Assembly: GCF_018860805.1 (NCBI RefSeq)
Contig: NZ_JAHKQR010000011.1
Coordinates: forward strand, 1,110,366 to 1,174,365
Origin: Aestuariibacter sp. A3R04
GTDB taxonomy: Bacteria; Pseudomonadota; Gammaproteobacteria; Enterobacterales; Alteromonadaceae
Direction: 5' to 3'
DNA length: 64,000 nucleotides
How positions within the stretch are numbered: position 1 is the first letter of the stretch; each line of letters starts with the position of its first letter. Positions 31,655 to 39,435 of the stretch are shown piece by piece. The notes below the pieces were generated by a model, which saw only the letters and a list, made by a program, of their open reading frames with translations, was not told the DNA's origin and ran no database searches. A program made the translations under genes and the position numbers.

Positions 31655-32760
31655 TCTTTCTCCAAATTTGCTAAATTCTTTTTCGAAATAATCGGCCCAG
31701 TTTGCTCTTCAAACTCGGAGGCAAATTCTTCGTTCTCCTGATTGGCGATAAAATTAAGCAGACAACTGCTATAGTTCGAGCGGGCTTTTACCAGTTTGGT
31801 ACCATCATCCTTCCGCACTATGATGGTATCGCCCACTGAAAACTCGCCTTTTACATCTATAATTTCTTTACTCGTTAACGACTCTGCATTATCCGATAAA
31901 TTTGGCGCAAACTCGCTTTCCACGATAACTTCGCCCTGGGCGCGAGTGGTATGGCGCATCCAATGCTCATTCTCCGCCATTGGCTTTTCATGGGCTTCAA
32001 AATGTGTTCCCGGATTCTTGCCGTTCAGTAACATATTAAACGACAGTTCGGTAAACCCGTTAATAATATATGTATCTATGCCATGAGAAACAGCCTTTTC
32101 CGCAGCCTCTATTTTCGTGCGCATTCCGCCGGTCCCCACGCCACCTTTCGCAGCGCCTCCTGCCATCGCGTAGATGGACTGATCAATATTCGCCACTGAT
32201 GACAACAAAATTGCATCGTCGTGAGTATGCGGGTTTTTGTCGTATAACCCGTCAACATCCGAACAGATGATGAGTGCATCAGCATCTGCCGCCGCTGCCA
32301 CCATGGCAGAAAGGTTATCGTTGTCTCCCACTTTTAACTTGTCAGTGGTTACCGTATCATTCTCATTGATGATAGGCAGAATATTATGGTCAAGCAGACT
32401 AAAAATAGTATCTCTGATGCTGACGTATCGCTCTCTATCCCGCAAGTCAGCATGGGTTAGCAAAATCTGCGCGGAAGGAAAGTCAAAGAGTCGGTCCCAG
32501 GTTGCAATCATTTCAGTCTGTCCGGCCGCCGCCATAGCTTTTTTTATAGTAATGTCTGAGCGCTCTCCATCGGGAAACTGATGAGCGCCTGCAGCTACTG
32601 ACCCCGAAGACACCAACACGACCTGAGTCCCCATTGCACGACACTTAACAATAAATTGTGCAATACTGAGCAGGTAATGGCTGCTGCATCCTTTTCGGTT
32701 GGGCGATATTAGCGCACTCCCTACTTTAACCACGATGCGTTTCCAATTTTTGCGTTTCAT
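31651..32760 (-). CDS. proB: glutamate 5-kinase ProB
   Basis: Phosphorylates glutamate in the first, feedback-controlled step of proline synthesis. An amino-acid kinase domain (VVKVGSALI, SSGSVAAGAH, NENDTV, GTGGMRTKIEAA) is followed by a C-terminal PUA domain (about 280-365), 369 residues in all. A GTG at 32772 is possible, but AAGGTG sits at the right distance from the ATG at 32760, which also matches the family N-terminus. Lies immediately after putP. Confidence 0.96.
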   Translation of the reverse strand: MKRKNWKRIVVKVGSALISPNRKGCSSHYLLSIAQFIVKCRAMGTQVVLVSSGSVAAGAHQFPDGERSDITIKKAMAAAGQTEMIATWDRLFDFPSAQILLTHADLRDRERYVSIRDTIFSLLDHNILPIINENDTVTTDKLKVGDNDNLSAMVAAAADADALIICSDVDGLYDKNPHTHDDAILLSSVANIDQSIYAMAGGAAKGGVGTGGMRTKIEAAEKAVSHGIDTYIINGFTELSFNMLLNGKNPGTHFEAHEKPMAENEHWMRHTTRAQGEVIVESEFAPNLSDNAESLTSKEIIDVKGEFSVGDTIIVRKDDGTKLVKARSNYSSCLLNFIANQENEEFASEFEEQTGPIISKKNLANLEKE

Positions 32761-32773
32761 ATTCACATTCACC

Positions 32774-34273
32774 TTAAGATTGTTGATTCGCCAGTTCCCG
32801 GCTTGCTTCGCTGAACATCGCCTGAACTTCAGTCGACGGCGCCTCGCCGAATGCAGAGACCAGCCACAGCGTTAGTGTACTAACTGCAAACCCTGGAATA
32901 ATTTCATAAATAACGCTGCTCAGCGTTGCACCGTTTTCTAGGATCGGTGCATATATCCAGAACAGCACCGTTGCCGCTCCGCTAACAATGCCCGCCATCG
33001 CAGCATTAGCGGTAAGATCTTTCTTGTACAGACAAAACAGGACAAGAGGGCCAAATGCGGCACCGAAACCAGCCCACGCATTGCTGACCAATGATAGAAT
33101 TGTGTTTGAGGCATCGAGTGCCAGAACCATAGCAGCAATTGCAACACCAGCAACACCGTAACGCCCGATTCGCACGGTCGAGGATTCATCCAGCGTTTTT
33201 TTTGAAACTACCCGATAGATATCTTCGGTCAGAGAACTGGCAGACACCAGCAACTGTGACGATATCGTGCTCATGATGGCAGCCAAAATAGCGGCCATTA
33301 GAAAACCACTAATGAACGGATGAAACAGCAGTTCAGAGAAAATAATAAATATTGTTTCGGGATCGTCTACTGCCAACCCGAATTCGTTGGCATAAGCAAT
33401 CCCGACAAAGCCTGTCCCCAAGGCTCCGACAATTGTGACGAACATCCACGACATACCGATGTTTCTGGCTACTGCCACAGATTTAACTGAGCGAATCGCC
33501 ATAAAACGCACGATGATATGAGGTTGCCCGAAATAACCGAGCCCCCATGCCAGGCTGGAAAATAATCCAATTGTTGTCACCGCTCCCCACGACTCACTGA
33601 GACTGGGAATAGACTCATAAGCCGCAGCTGTCATTTCACCGGTACTTTGGAATTGGGATATTGCAACTACGGGCACCAACACTAAGGCCACAAACATAAT
33701 GCAGCCCTGCACGAAATCGGTCATGCTCACAGCTAAAAAACCACCCAACAAAGTGTAAGCAACGACCACACTCAGCGTAATGACCAGGCCCCATTGGTAT
33801 TGCACACCAAAAGCGCTTTCGAACAACTTACCGCCAGCGACAAGACCGGCCGATGTATACAAGGTAAAAAAGAGCACAATTATTGCAGCAGACACCATGC
33901 GAATGTGTGCATTGGGATTACCGAATCGCTTGGCGAAGAACTCCGGTACCGTAAGGGAATCATCAGCGACTTCTGTGTACACCCGAAGCTTTGGCGCCAC
34001 AAGCCAGTAATTGGCTAATGCACCAACCAGCAAACCAATGGCAATGTACAAGGCGTCAAACCCCGAAACAAACATCGCACCAGGTAGCCCCATCAGCATC
34101 CAGCCACTCATATCTGAGGCACCTGCTGACAGCGCCGTAACCTGCGGGCTTACTTTTCGCCCACCTAAAATGTATCCGGAAATATCACTGGTTGAATGCC
34201 GGTAAGCAAATAACCCTATACCCAGCATCGCGAGAAAATAAATGCCCAGTGACAGATAACTTTCAATTTGCAT
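32774..34273 (-). CDS. putP: sodium/proline symporter PutP
   Basis: Na+-coupled proline uptake. The 499-residue protein has about 13 membrane helices of the SSS family. Landmarks are YILGGRKVSP, SAGASDMSGWMLMGLPG and GQPHIIVRFMAIRS, all typical of PutP. It heads an operon with proB and proA, so uptake and synthesis of proline are transcribed together; putA is not beside it. A terminator-like hairpin lies about 30 bases upstream of its start. Confidence 0.95.
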   Translation of the reverse strand: MQIESYLSLGIYFLAMLGIGLFAYRHSTSDISGYILGGRKVSPQVTALSAGASDMSGWMLMGLPGAMFVSGFDALYIAIGLLVGALANYWLVAPKLRVYTEVADDSLTVPEFFAKRFGNPNAHIRMVSAAIIVLFFTLYTSAGLVAGGKLFESAFGVQYQWGLVITLSVVVAYTLLGGFLAVSMTDFVQGCIMFVALVLVPVVAISQFQSTGEMTAAAYESIPSLSESWGAVTTIGLFSSLAWGLGYFGQPHIIVRFMAIRSVKSVAVARNIGMSWMFVTIVGALGTGFVGIAYANEFGLAVDDPETIFIIFSELLFHPFISGFLMAAILAAIMSTISSQLLVSASSLTEDIYRVVSKKTLDESSTVRIGRYGVAGVAIAAMVLALDASNTILSLVSNAWAGFGAAFGPLVLFCLYKKDLTANAAMAGIVSGAATVLFWIYAPILENGATLSSVIYEIIPGFAVSTLTLWLVSAFGEAPSTEVQAMFSEASRELANQQS

Positions 34274-34300
34274 ACGTCTGCGCGTACCCCTTGCTCAGTT

Positions 34301-34326
34301 AAAATAAAAAGCGCTCGAAGCGCTTT
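34301..34326 (-). terminator. terminator-like hairpin in the putP leader
   Basis: A perfect 8-bp stem AAAGCGCT / AGCGCTTT closing a three-base loop, followed on the minus strand by TTTATTTT. It lies only about 30 bases before the putP ATG, with no supported gene immediately upstream to terminate, so it may act as an attenuator of the proline operon. Confidence 0.6.
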
Positions 34327-34957
34327 ATATGATTGACGTCTACGTTAATCGATAAACATCAACAAATTAGTTTGAGCTCTAATTATAACCAAAAACCACC
34401 ATTTAATTCAAGATGAAATAATTAATACTCAAACTAATTGGCATTTAGTCCCTTTCTGGTTAAATAGAATCCGAAAATACAATAAAAGATTTAAAATAAA
34501 AATAAAACCATATTATTCATACAATTATATTATTAAACTTCAGTGGAAAGTTAATATACAGGCGCAGTGATTAAGGTTTATGGTCGTTTTTGTGTCAGTC
34601 AAATACCTTTCATGTCGATTTAATACATTACTATTTTATGACAGAATTATTTGCTTAATTAGCGCTTAAAACCTCAGCGATTCACATTAAGATGAACAAT
34701 CTCGCGTTAGAATGCCATGAATTTCATTCACCACATCAGATCTGGTCGTTTTGAGATCCTGCTTTGAGAATAGCTTCGGGTGAAGGTAATATTGGGCCCA
34801 CGCCCATGCGCGAGAATCGTTGCTGCAAAAGCTGTCACCAACCAGATCCGCGAGTGCCGAGTCGATGACTTTTCATTACGAGCTTTGTTGCGCTTATTGT
34901 TAATCTGCTCCACACCGCACTTGCATCTTGCTATTGTTAAGCATGTATCACTCACGG
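34327..34957. other. long non-coding interval upstream of putP, with AT-rich core
   Basis: About 630 bases with no gene I can support. By hand count, 34381-34560 holds 39 G or C in 180 bases (about 22%), far below the flanking genes. The part at 34728-34955 has ordinary composition and short open frames on both strands, but none has a ribosome site or recognisable sequence. Probably regulatory DNA for putP, possibly bound by an AT-binding nucleoid protein. Confidence 0.55.
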
Positions 34958-35479
34958 CTAATAAGGCGTGGTGTGCTCATTCCAACGCAAAACTGCGTGG
35001 TAAATATGCGACACATAGTTATCTGCATCTGTGCCTACCGTCGGGCACTCAAGATTAACGGGAGGTAGCCATAGCATGTTGTTGCAACTACACCACCGCG
35101 ACAATTGAATCACGTCAAACAGCATATCTGCTCGCGTTACTGGCTGCATTAAATATGCGCTAGCAACAGGGGGATGGCCGTAGAAAATAACGCCCAACTT
35201 TTTCAGCAAATTGCGTAATACCAACATTCGAGTTGTGCGTTGTTCATCACCTATACAGAATACCACCGCACTGACATCATCAAACTCAGCCAAATTGCGA
35301 AGGGCATAATCTGCATCGATAAGTTTGGCCTGCATCCCTTGATCACTGAATCGACCGCACAAATTCCTCAGTGGCCTGTCGGATAAAATTATTACCCGCG
35401 GTGCTCTGCTCCCAATATTACTGTTTTCCCAGTCGCCATTTTCAGCAACGCAATGTTGGTCTTCTGATTGTGCGTTCAC
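34958..35479 (-). CDS. unrecognised protein, possible degenerate receiver domain
   Basis: A 173-residue soluble protein starting at a GTG with a weak ribosome site. Residues about 28-128 have the rhythm of a response-regulator receiver: a first strand VIILSD with an Asp, a helix, a central strand AVVFCIGD where the phospho-Asp would be, LLKKLGVIFYG, and QPVTRADMLFDVI in place of the usual KPV segment. The Lys is replaced by Gln and the acidic pocket is incomplete, so I would expect a pseudo-receiver if the reading is right. The Cys/Trp-rich C-terminal tail is not a known output domain. Isolated gene. Confidence 0.6.
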   Translation of the reverse strand: MNAQSEDQHCVAENGDWENSNIGSRAPRVIILSDRPLRNLCGRFSDQGMQAKLIDADYALRNLAEFDDVSAVVFCIGDEQRTTRMLVLRNLLKKLGVIFYGHPPVASAYLMQPVTRADMLFDVIQLSRWCSCNNMLWLPPVNLECPTVGTDADNYVSHIYHAVLRWNEHTTPY

Positions 35480-35858
35480 AACACCGTCCGTATTCCGTTT
35501 TGCTCATTCATCGTCATTTAATGCAATGAAAAAGCCATAATTGTTTGTTTCCCGTAATTCTAGCTATGTTTGAGAAAATACCGCTAACAACGTCATTTTC
35601 AGCCTCGTTGCCCTATCTAGTGTTGAGAATATTTTTCACTGACAAAGAAAAATCTTCACACTTCATAGGATTACACTGTGTGTATCTTCTTACCGTGTGA
35701 CTGTCTGCATCATTACCCCACTGAAATACAACATCTTTTTATAGCAGGAATAATCTTTGAATAGTTATCGAAAATAGTTATCGAAACAGTGAGGTACAAC
35801 TGATTGCCCGAATAATTTCGCGCGCTATCAATTGCAAGAAACACAAATGGAGAATGAC
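35480..35858. other. 379-bp intergenic region
   Basis: Divergent region between the gene ending at 34958 and the membrane protein gene at 35859. Besides the tandem repeat at 35761-35786 I see no gene or RNA; the minus-strand frame at 35713-35958 runs into the next gene and has no supporting signals. Confidence 0.5.
35761..35786. repeat. perfect 2 x 13-bp tandem repeat
   Basis: ATAGTTATCGAAA occurs twice with no spacer, 72 bases before the start at 35859. Two identical sites about one helical turn apart suggest a binding site for a dimeric regulator, or a recent slippage duplication. Confidence 0.85.
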
Positions 35859-36410
35859 ATGAGTAACAGAGCAACCTTGAAAGACATCCACAGATTGGTG
35901 GGCGCGTCGAATACCCAGGTTGCAGCGGTATTCGAATCAGAGCGTGATGCACTGACAACTATTGACACACTGGTGCAACGCATTGGCATGTCCGAAAGCC
36001 AATACGCCTTAATAAAGCCTTTGGACGACGGCTTCAGTGAAAAGTTGGAAGTCGAAAGCAGTAAACTCGGCCGCAGTATGTGGCACTCTCACCTTGTACT
36101 TGGCTTTGCGGGTTTTGCAGTGGGTATGGTTGCGGCTTTCCTGCTTGTCAGATACGGCCCTGCCCTGACCATAAACAACCCGGTTTTCACCTATATAGCG
36201 CTTATTAGTCCGGGCCTGTTCATTGGTTTATTTGCTGCGGGGTTACTAGGTTTGAGACCAGACCGTACTCACATCATCGAAATAGTCCGCAGTGCGATTA
36301 AGCGCCGGAAGTTTGCGCTAGTGGTTAATATTGATAAGCATCAGTCACCCACGACAATACACAATATACTCTGCCAGTATAGTACAAAAGTGGTCGAAGC
36401 GGCGAGGTAA
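35859..36410 (+). CDS. unrecognised two-helix membrane protein
   Basis: A 183-residue protein: an N-terminal soluble part (1-68) with VAAVFESERDALTTIDTLV, two membrane helices (about 71-94 and 104-128, Gly-rich) and a basic C-terminal soluble part (RRKFALVVNID). The N-terminal segment recalls heat-induced stress-protein domains in which a strand is followed by SE-x-A, but the match is weak. An upstream TTG at 35832 is in frame; GGAGA five bases before the ATG at 35859 favours the shorter form. Stands alone. Confidence 0.8.
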   Translation: MSNRATLKDIHRLVGASNTQVAAVFESERDALTTIDTLVQRIGMSESQYALIKPLDDGFSEKLEVESSKLGRSMWHSHLVLGFAGFAVGMVAAFLLVRYGPALTINNPVFTYIALISPGLFIGLFAAGLLGLRPDRTHIIEIVRSAIKRRKFALVVNIDKHQSPTTIHNILCQYSTKVVEAAR

Positions 36411-36439
36411 ACCTCGCCCACAGCAGGATTACGACTGCG

Positions 36440-37126
36440 CTACCATTCTATCAATTGTTTGTCGCGAAAAAATTTTCCGGTAGGACCATCTTCGTCTAAA
36501 AGACCCAGCCAAATTGCCGTTTCGGCCCCCTCTTCAGGAGTTAATGGCGCATCACTTCCACCCATTCTGGTATGAACCCAGCCCGGCGACATCGCATTTA
36601 TTTTTACGTTGTCAGCGTCAATTTTCCGCGCAAGATGCAAAGTCAGGGCATTCATTGCTGCCTTGCTAAGCGCATATGCCGGAGGTCCTTCCATTCCTTC
36701 GCTAAATGCGCCCCAGCCAGAGGAAACGTTAACGATACGCCCGTAGTTGCGTTCGATCATAGCAGGTAACACGTGCCTGATGATTGCCATTGGCCCGTGC
36801 ACGTGCACTTGCATTGCTTCTTTAAGTGCATCATCAGATACCCTTTCCCAATTGTCTTCACAGAGAACGCCGGCGTTATTCACTAGAACATCGATATCAC
36901 CAAATACCGCTTGAGCGCGAACCACATTGTCCTGTAAAGACTGTTTGTCATTCAGATCGATTTCTATCACCTGAATATCTGCACCTACCACGTCTTCTTT
37001 AGCTTTGAGACCATCGTCCTCTTCTCTGCAGCCCAGTAATACTTTACACCCCTGTTTGGCAAAGCCTTTAACCATTTCTAAACCGATACCGCGATTACCG
37101 CCCGTGACCAATACTGTAGAAGTCAT
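36440..37126 (-). CDS. short-chain dehydrogenase/reductase
   Basis: A 228-residue NAD(P)-dependent oxidoreductase with TGGNRGIG near residue 8, NNAGVL and the catalytic tyrosine in PPAYALSKAAMN. The sequence closely resembles carbonyl-reductase-like SDRs (GWVHTRMGG). The open frame extends 100 codons upstream with no homology; GGAG six bases before the ATG at 37126 sets the start. The start overlaps the DUF2878 stop by four bases (ATGA). Substrate unknown. Confidence 0.9.
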   Translation of the reverse strand: MTSTVLVTGGNRGIGLEMVKGFAKQGCKVLLGCREEDDGLKAKEDVVGADIQVIEIDLNDKQSLQDNVVRAQAVFGDIDVLVNNAGVLCEDNWERVSDDALKEAMQVHVHGPMAIIRHVLPAMIERNYGRIVNVSSGWGAFSEGMEGPPAYALSKAAMNALTLHLARKIDADNVKINAMSPGWVHTRMGGSDAPLTPEEGAETAIWLGLLDEDGPTGKFFRDKQLIEW

Positions 37127-37707
37127 TTGCTCTCCTCTCTCGATGATAGACCCTGCTGGCGTAACAAACTGACAAAGCGATTGTTTAACCACATCCAAAG
37201 GGGCACGGTAATGGCCCACACAGCACTTACAACCGTCAGTGTTGCTGCCAGGGATAAGGGAAATGTCACTGCGCCGAATCGCGCGCCAGCCCAATAGCTC
37301 AATGGGCCTGATACGGCACCAAGAAACGCAGACAATGCAAACCTGTGATGTAAATAATCCAGACTGACCCGAAGCATTATGCCAAATGCAATCCAAAGTG
37401 CTACCAGCCACATGGGTATAAACCACAAGTCAGAAGTTGGAAATACAAAGATACCAAAATGCGTTAGCAGCCCATCCACAACCGAACCATACAAGCCAAT
37501 CGCCAGGGCAAAACAAATATCGTTGCGCCCGTATGGACTGACCATAAAGTGAGCCATAATCAGTAAAGCCACCACCCATAAATACGTGTATTGATGGAAG
37601 ATAACCAGAAACCATATAACCTGAAACCAAATAAAGTTGATGACTTTATTTAACGGGCGTTTATTCACTGTAGTACAACTTAAATTTAAACATTGAGGAA
37701 TCCACAT
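37123..37707 (-). CDS. DUF2878 membrane protein
   Basis: A 194-residue protein with about six membrane helices and the pattern NFIWFQVIWF, then LIMAHF, DGLLTHFGIFVF and LWFIPMWLVALWIAF, typical of the DUF2878 family found next to SDR and photolyase-type genes in marine bacteria. Function unknown. A GTG at codon 14 is an alternative start; neither has a clear ribosome site. Coupled to the SDR downstream. Confidence 0.85.
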   Translation of the reverse strand: MWIPQCLNLSCTTVNKRPLNKVINFIWFQVIWFLVIFHQYTYLWVVALLIMAHFMVSPYGRNDICFALAIGLYGSVVDGLLTHFGIFVFPTSDLWFIPMWLVALWIAFGIMLRVSLDYLHHRFALSAFLGAVSGPLSYWAGARFGAVTFPLSLAATLTVVSAVWAITVPLWMWLNNRFVSLLRQQGLSSREESK

Positions 37708-37785
37708 GCCACAGATTTCGTATCTGAAATTATATACGTAGAAAAATAGAGTTAGTTCACGTCCTGAGTATAAAGGAGATCATCT

Positions 37786-39432
37786 TTGAAAATGGTGAAG
37801 TACTACCTTACGGGAGCGATAGCCACTGCCTTATTCGCTTGGTTTTTTCCATACTGGCCTGTGGCAGTGCTTTTTGCTTGGACAAGCTTCTCGCTGGCTT
37901 GCGTCTCGGTAGCCTATATTTTTGAATACCCCAGCTTATTTCGCAAACGACATGATGGTACGATTCCCTTGTATATTCGCTGGATTTTCATTCCTTTTCT
38001 CCTGGGTACTGGTGCTTATAACACATGGGCGCGAAGCAATGACAAAGTTCCGGCAATTCAGAAAATTGAAGACAATCTGCTACTCGCCTGTCGGTTGTTT
38101 GGCCACGACGTTGAGAACTTGAAAAAGCAAGGCGTAGGTGCAGTACTCGATGTAACAGCTGAATTTGACGGCCTTGATTGGTCAGCTTATCAATACGATA
38201 TTGCCTATCTCAACATTCCTGTTCTCGACCACACGAGTCCAACCGTGGCGCAACTTAATACCGCAATCAATTTTATCGACCAACATCGAAAAAGAGGTAC
38301 AGGGGTAGTGGTGCACTGTGCATTGGGAAGAGGACGCTCAGTACTAACGGTAGCAGCTTACTTACTGGCAACGTCTCCAACTCTCTCTGTTGAAGAGGCA
38401 ATGAATAAAATTCAATCAATAAGACAAACTGCCCGTTTAAATAAAAAACAGATGAAAGCGCTCCGGGCAATTCAACAAGGGGGCCTCCTCAAACTAACTC
38501 GTTCGTTGCACCTCATTGCAAATCCGGTTTCCGGAGGCGGGAAATGGACAGAAGAAAAAGACGATATACTTGCAATGCTAAACCCACACTTCCGAGTTAC
38601 TATTCATGAAACCACCCCTCAAACAGATGCTAAAGCGCTGGCAATCCAAGCCGCAGAAGCTGGCGCAGAAACACTCGTTGCCTGCGGAGGGGACGGAACA
38701 GTAAGCGAAGTTGCCGCTGTCTGTGTCGCCCACAAGACTGTACTGGGGGTGATTCCACTTGGAACGGCTAATGCGCTAAGTCAAGTTCTGCATGGCTATA
38801 TTAGCAAGATAATGCCCGTGCAGACTGCTTGTGACATTATCATAAAAGGTCATACTGTCGACATGGACACCACCCGTTGCAACGACGACATGATGCTACT
38901 GGTAGCTGCCGTAGGTTTTGAGCAGGAAATGATCGCCGAAGCTGATCGCGAAGAAAAAAATAGTGGTGGCCAGTTTGCTTACCTGAAAGGACTTTGGAAC
39001 GCCATATCCGCTAACAACAATATGACACTCAACGTGCAATTTAACGATGAAGCCGCTATAGAAATAGAGACGCCCAGTTTCGTCATCGCCAATGCAGCCC
39101 CTATCACCACTGCTCTTGCTCAAGGTGGTGACCTACCAGATATCACTGACGGTCTTATGGACATCACTTGGCTACTCCCTCAACCATCAGGTGAGACTCA
39201 GCTCTTGTCCTTAGCCGAATTGGTTTTCACAAACAAAGCATCAAAACAGCAATCAGACACAATCAGACATCAGCAGGTACGTACAGTACATATTGAACTT
39301 CCTGGGAAAACGCCTTATGCCATCGATGGCGAAATCAAAGAAGACGAATCACTTACTATTACCACCGTCCCTGCCAGCCTCTCTGTTTTAACATCCTCAG
39401 AGCAAGAGCACACAGGTCGTCGGGATGTTTAA
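37786..39432 (+). CDS. dual-specificity phosphatase / diacylglycerol kinase-type fusion
   Basis: A 548-residue two-domain protein. Residues 1-80 hold two or three membrane helices. Residues about 85-230 form a dual-specificity phosphatase with the active loop HC178-ALGRGR184. Residues about 240-540 form a DAGK/sphingosine-kinase-type catalytic domain with NPVSGGGKW, the nucleotide motif GGDGT (301-305) and PLGTANAL. The TTG at 37786 is used: AAAGGAG lies seven bases upstream, while the next ATG (37792) would be 13 bases away. The domain pairing suggests removal and addition of phosphate on a lipid such as phosphatidylglycerophosphate or diacylglycerol; this is inference. Followed after three bases by a DUF2254 gene. 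Confidence 0.9.
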   Translation: MKMVKYYLTGAIATALFAWFFPYWPVAVLFAWTSFSLACVSVAYIFEYPSLFRKRHDGTIPLYIRWIFIPFLLGTGAYNTWARSNDKVPAIQKIEDNLLLACRLFGHDVENLKKQGVGAVLDVTAEFDGLDWSAYQYDIAYLNIPVLDHTSPTVAQLNTAINFIDQHRKRGTGVVVHCALGRGRSVLTVAAYLLATSPTLSVEEAMNKIQSIRQTARLNKKQMKALRAIQQGGLLKLTRSLHLIANPVSGGGKWTEEKDDILAMLNPHFRVTIHETTPQTDAKALAIQAAEAGAETLVACGGDGTVSEVAAVCVAHKTVLGVIPLGTANALSQVLHGYISKIMPVQTACDIIIKGHTVDMDTTRCNDDMMLLVAAVGFEQEMIAEADREEKNSGGQFAYLKGLWNAISANNNMTLNVQFNDEAAIEIETPSFVIANAAPITTALAQGGDLPDITDGLMDITWLLPQPSGETQLLSLAELVFTNKASKQQSDTIRHQQVRTVHIELPGKTPYAIDGEIKEDESLTITTVPASLSVLTSSEQEHTGRRDV

Positions 39433-39435
39433 CTA

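Noticed and set aside
34728-34955. 75-codon minus-strand frame after the putative pseudo-receiver gene
   Set aside because: GTG start without a ribosome site and no recognisable sequence or composition; best left as intergenic.
34780-35058. 92-codon plus-strand frame opposite the gene at 34958
   Set aside because: Overlaps the more plausible minus-strand gene, has no ribosome site and no recognisable motif.
34274-36410. Mobile element or genomic island
   Set aside because: No integrase, transposase, tRNA-adjacent repeats or terminal inverted repeats were seen; tRNA-Leu at 41020 is not flanked by a repeat of its 3' end that I could find.
36440-37426. Long 328-aa form of the SDR
   Set aside because: The first 100 residues lie antisense to no conserved sequence and within the DUF2878 gene; the ribosome site and Rossmann motif place the start at 37126.
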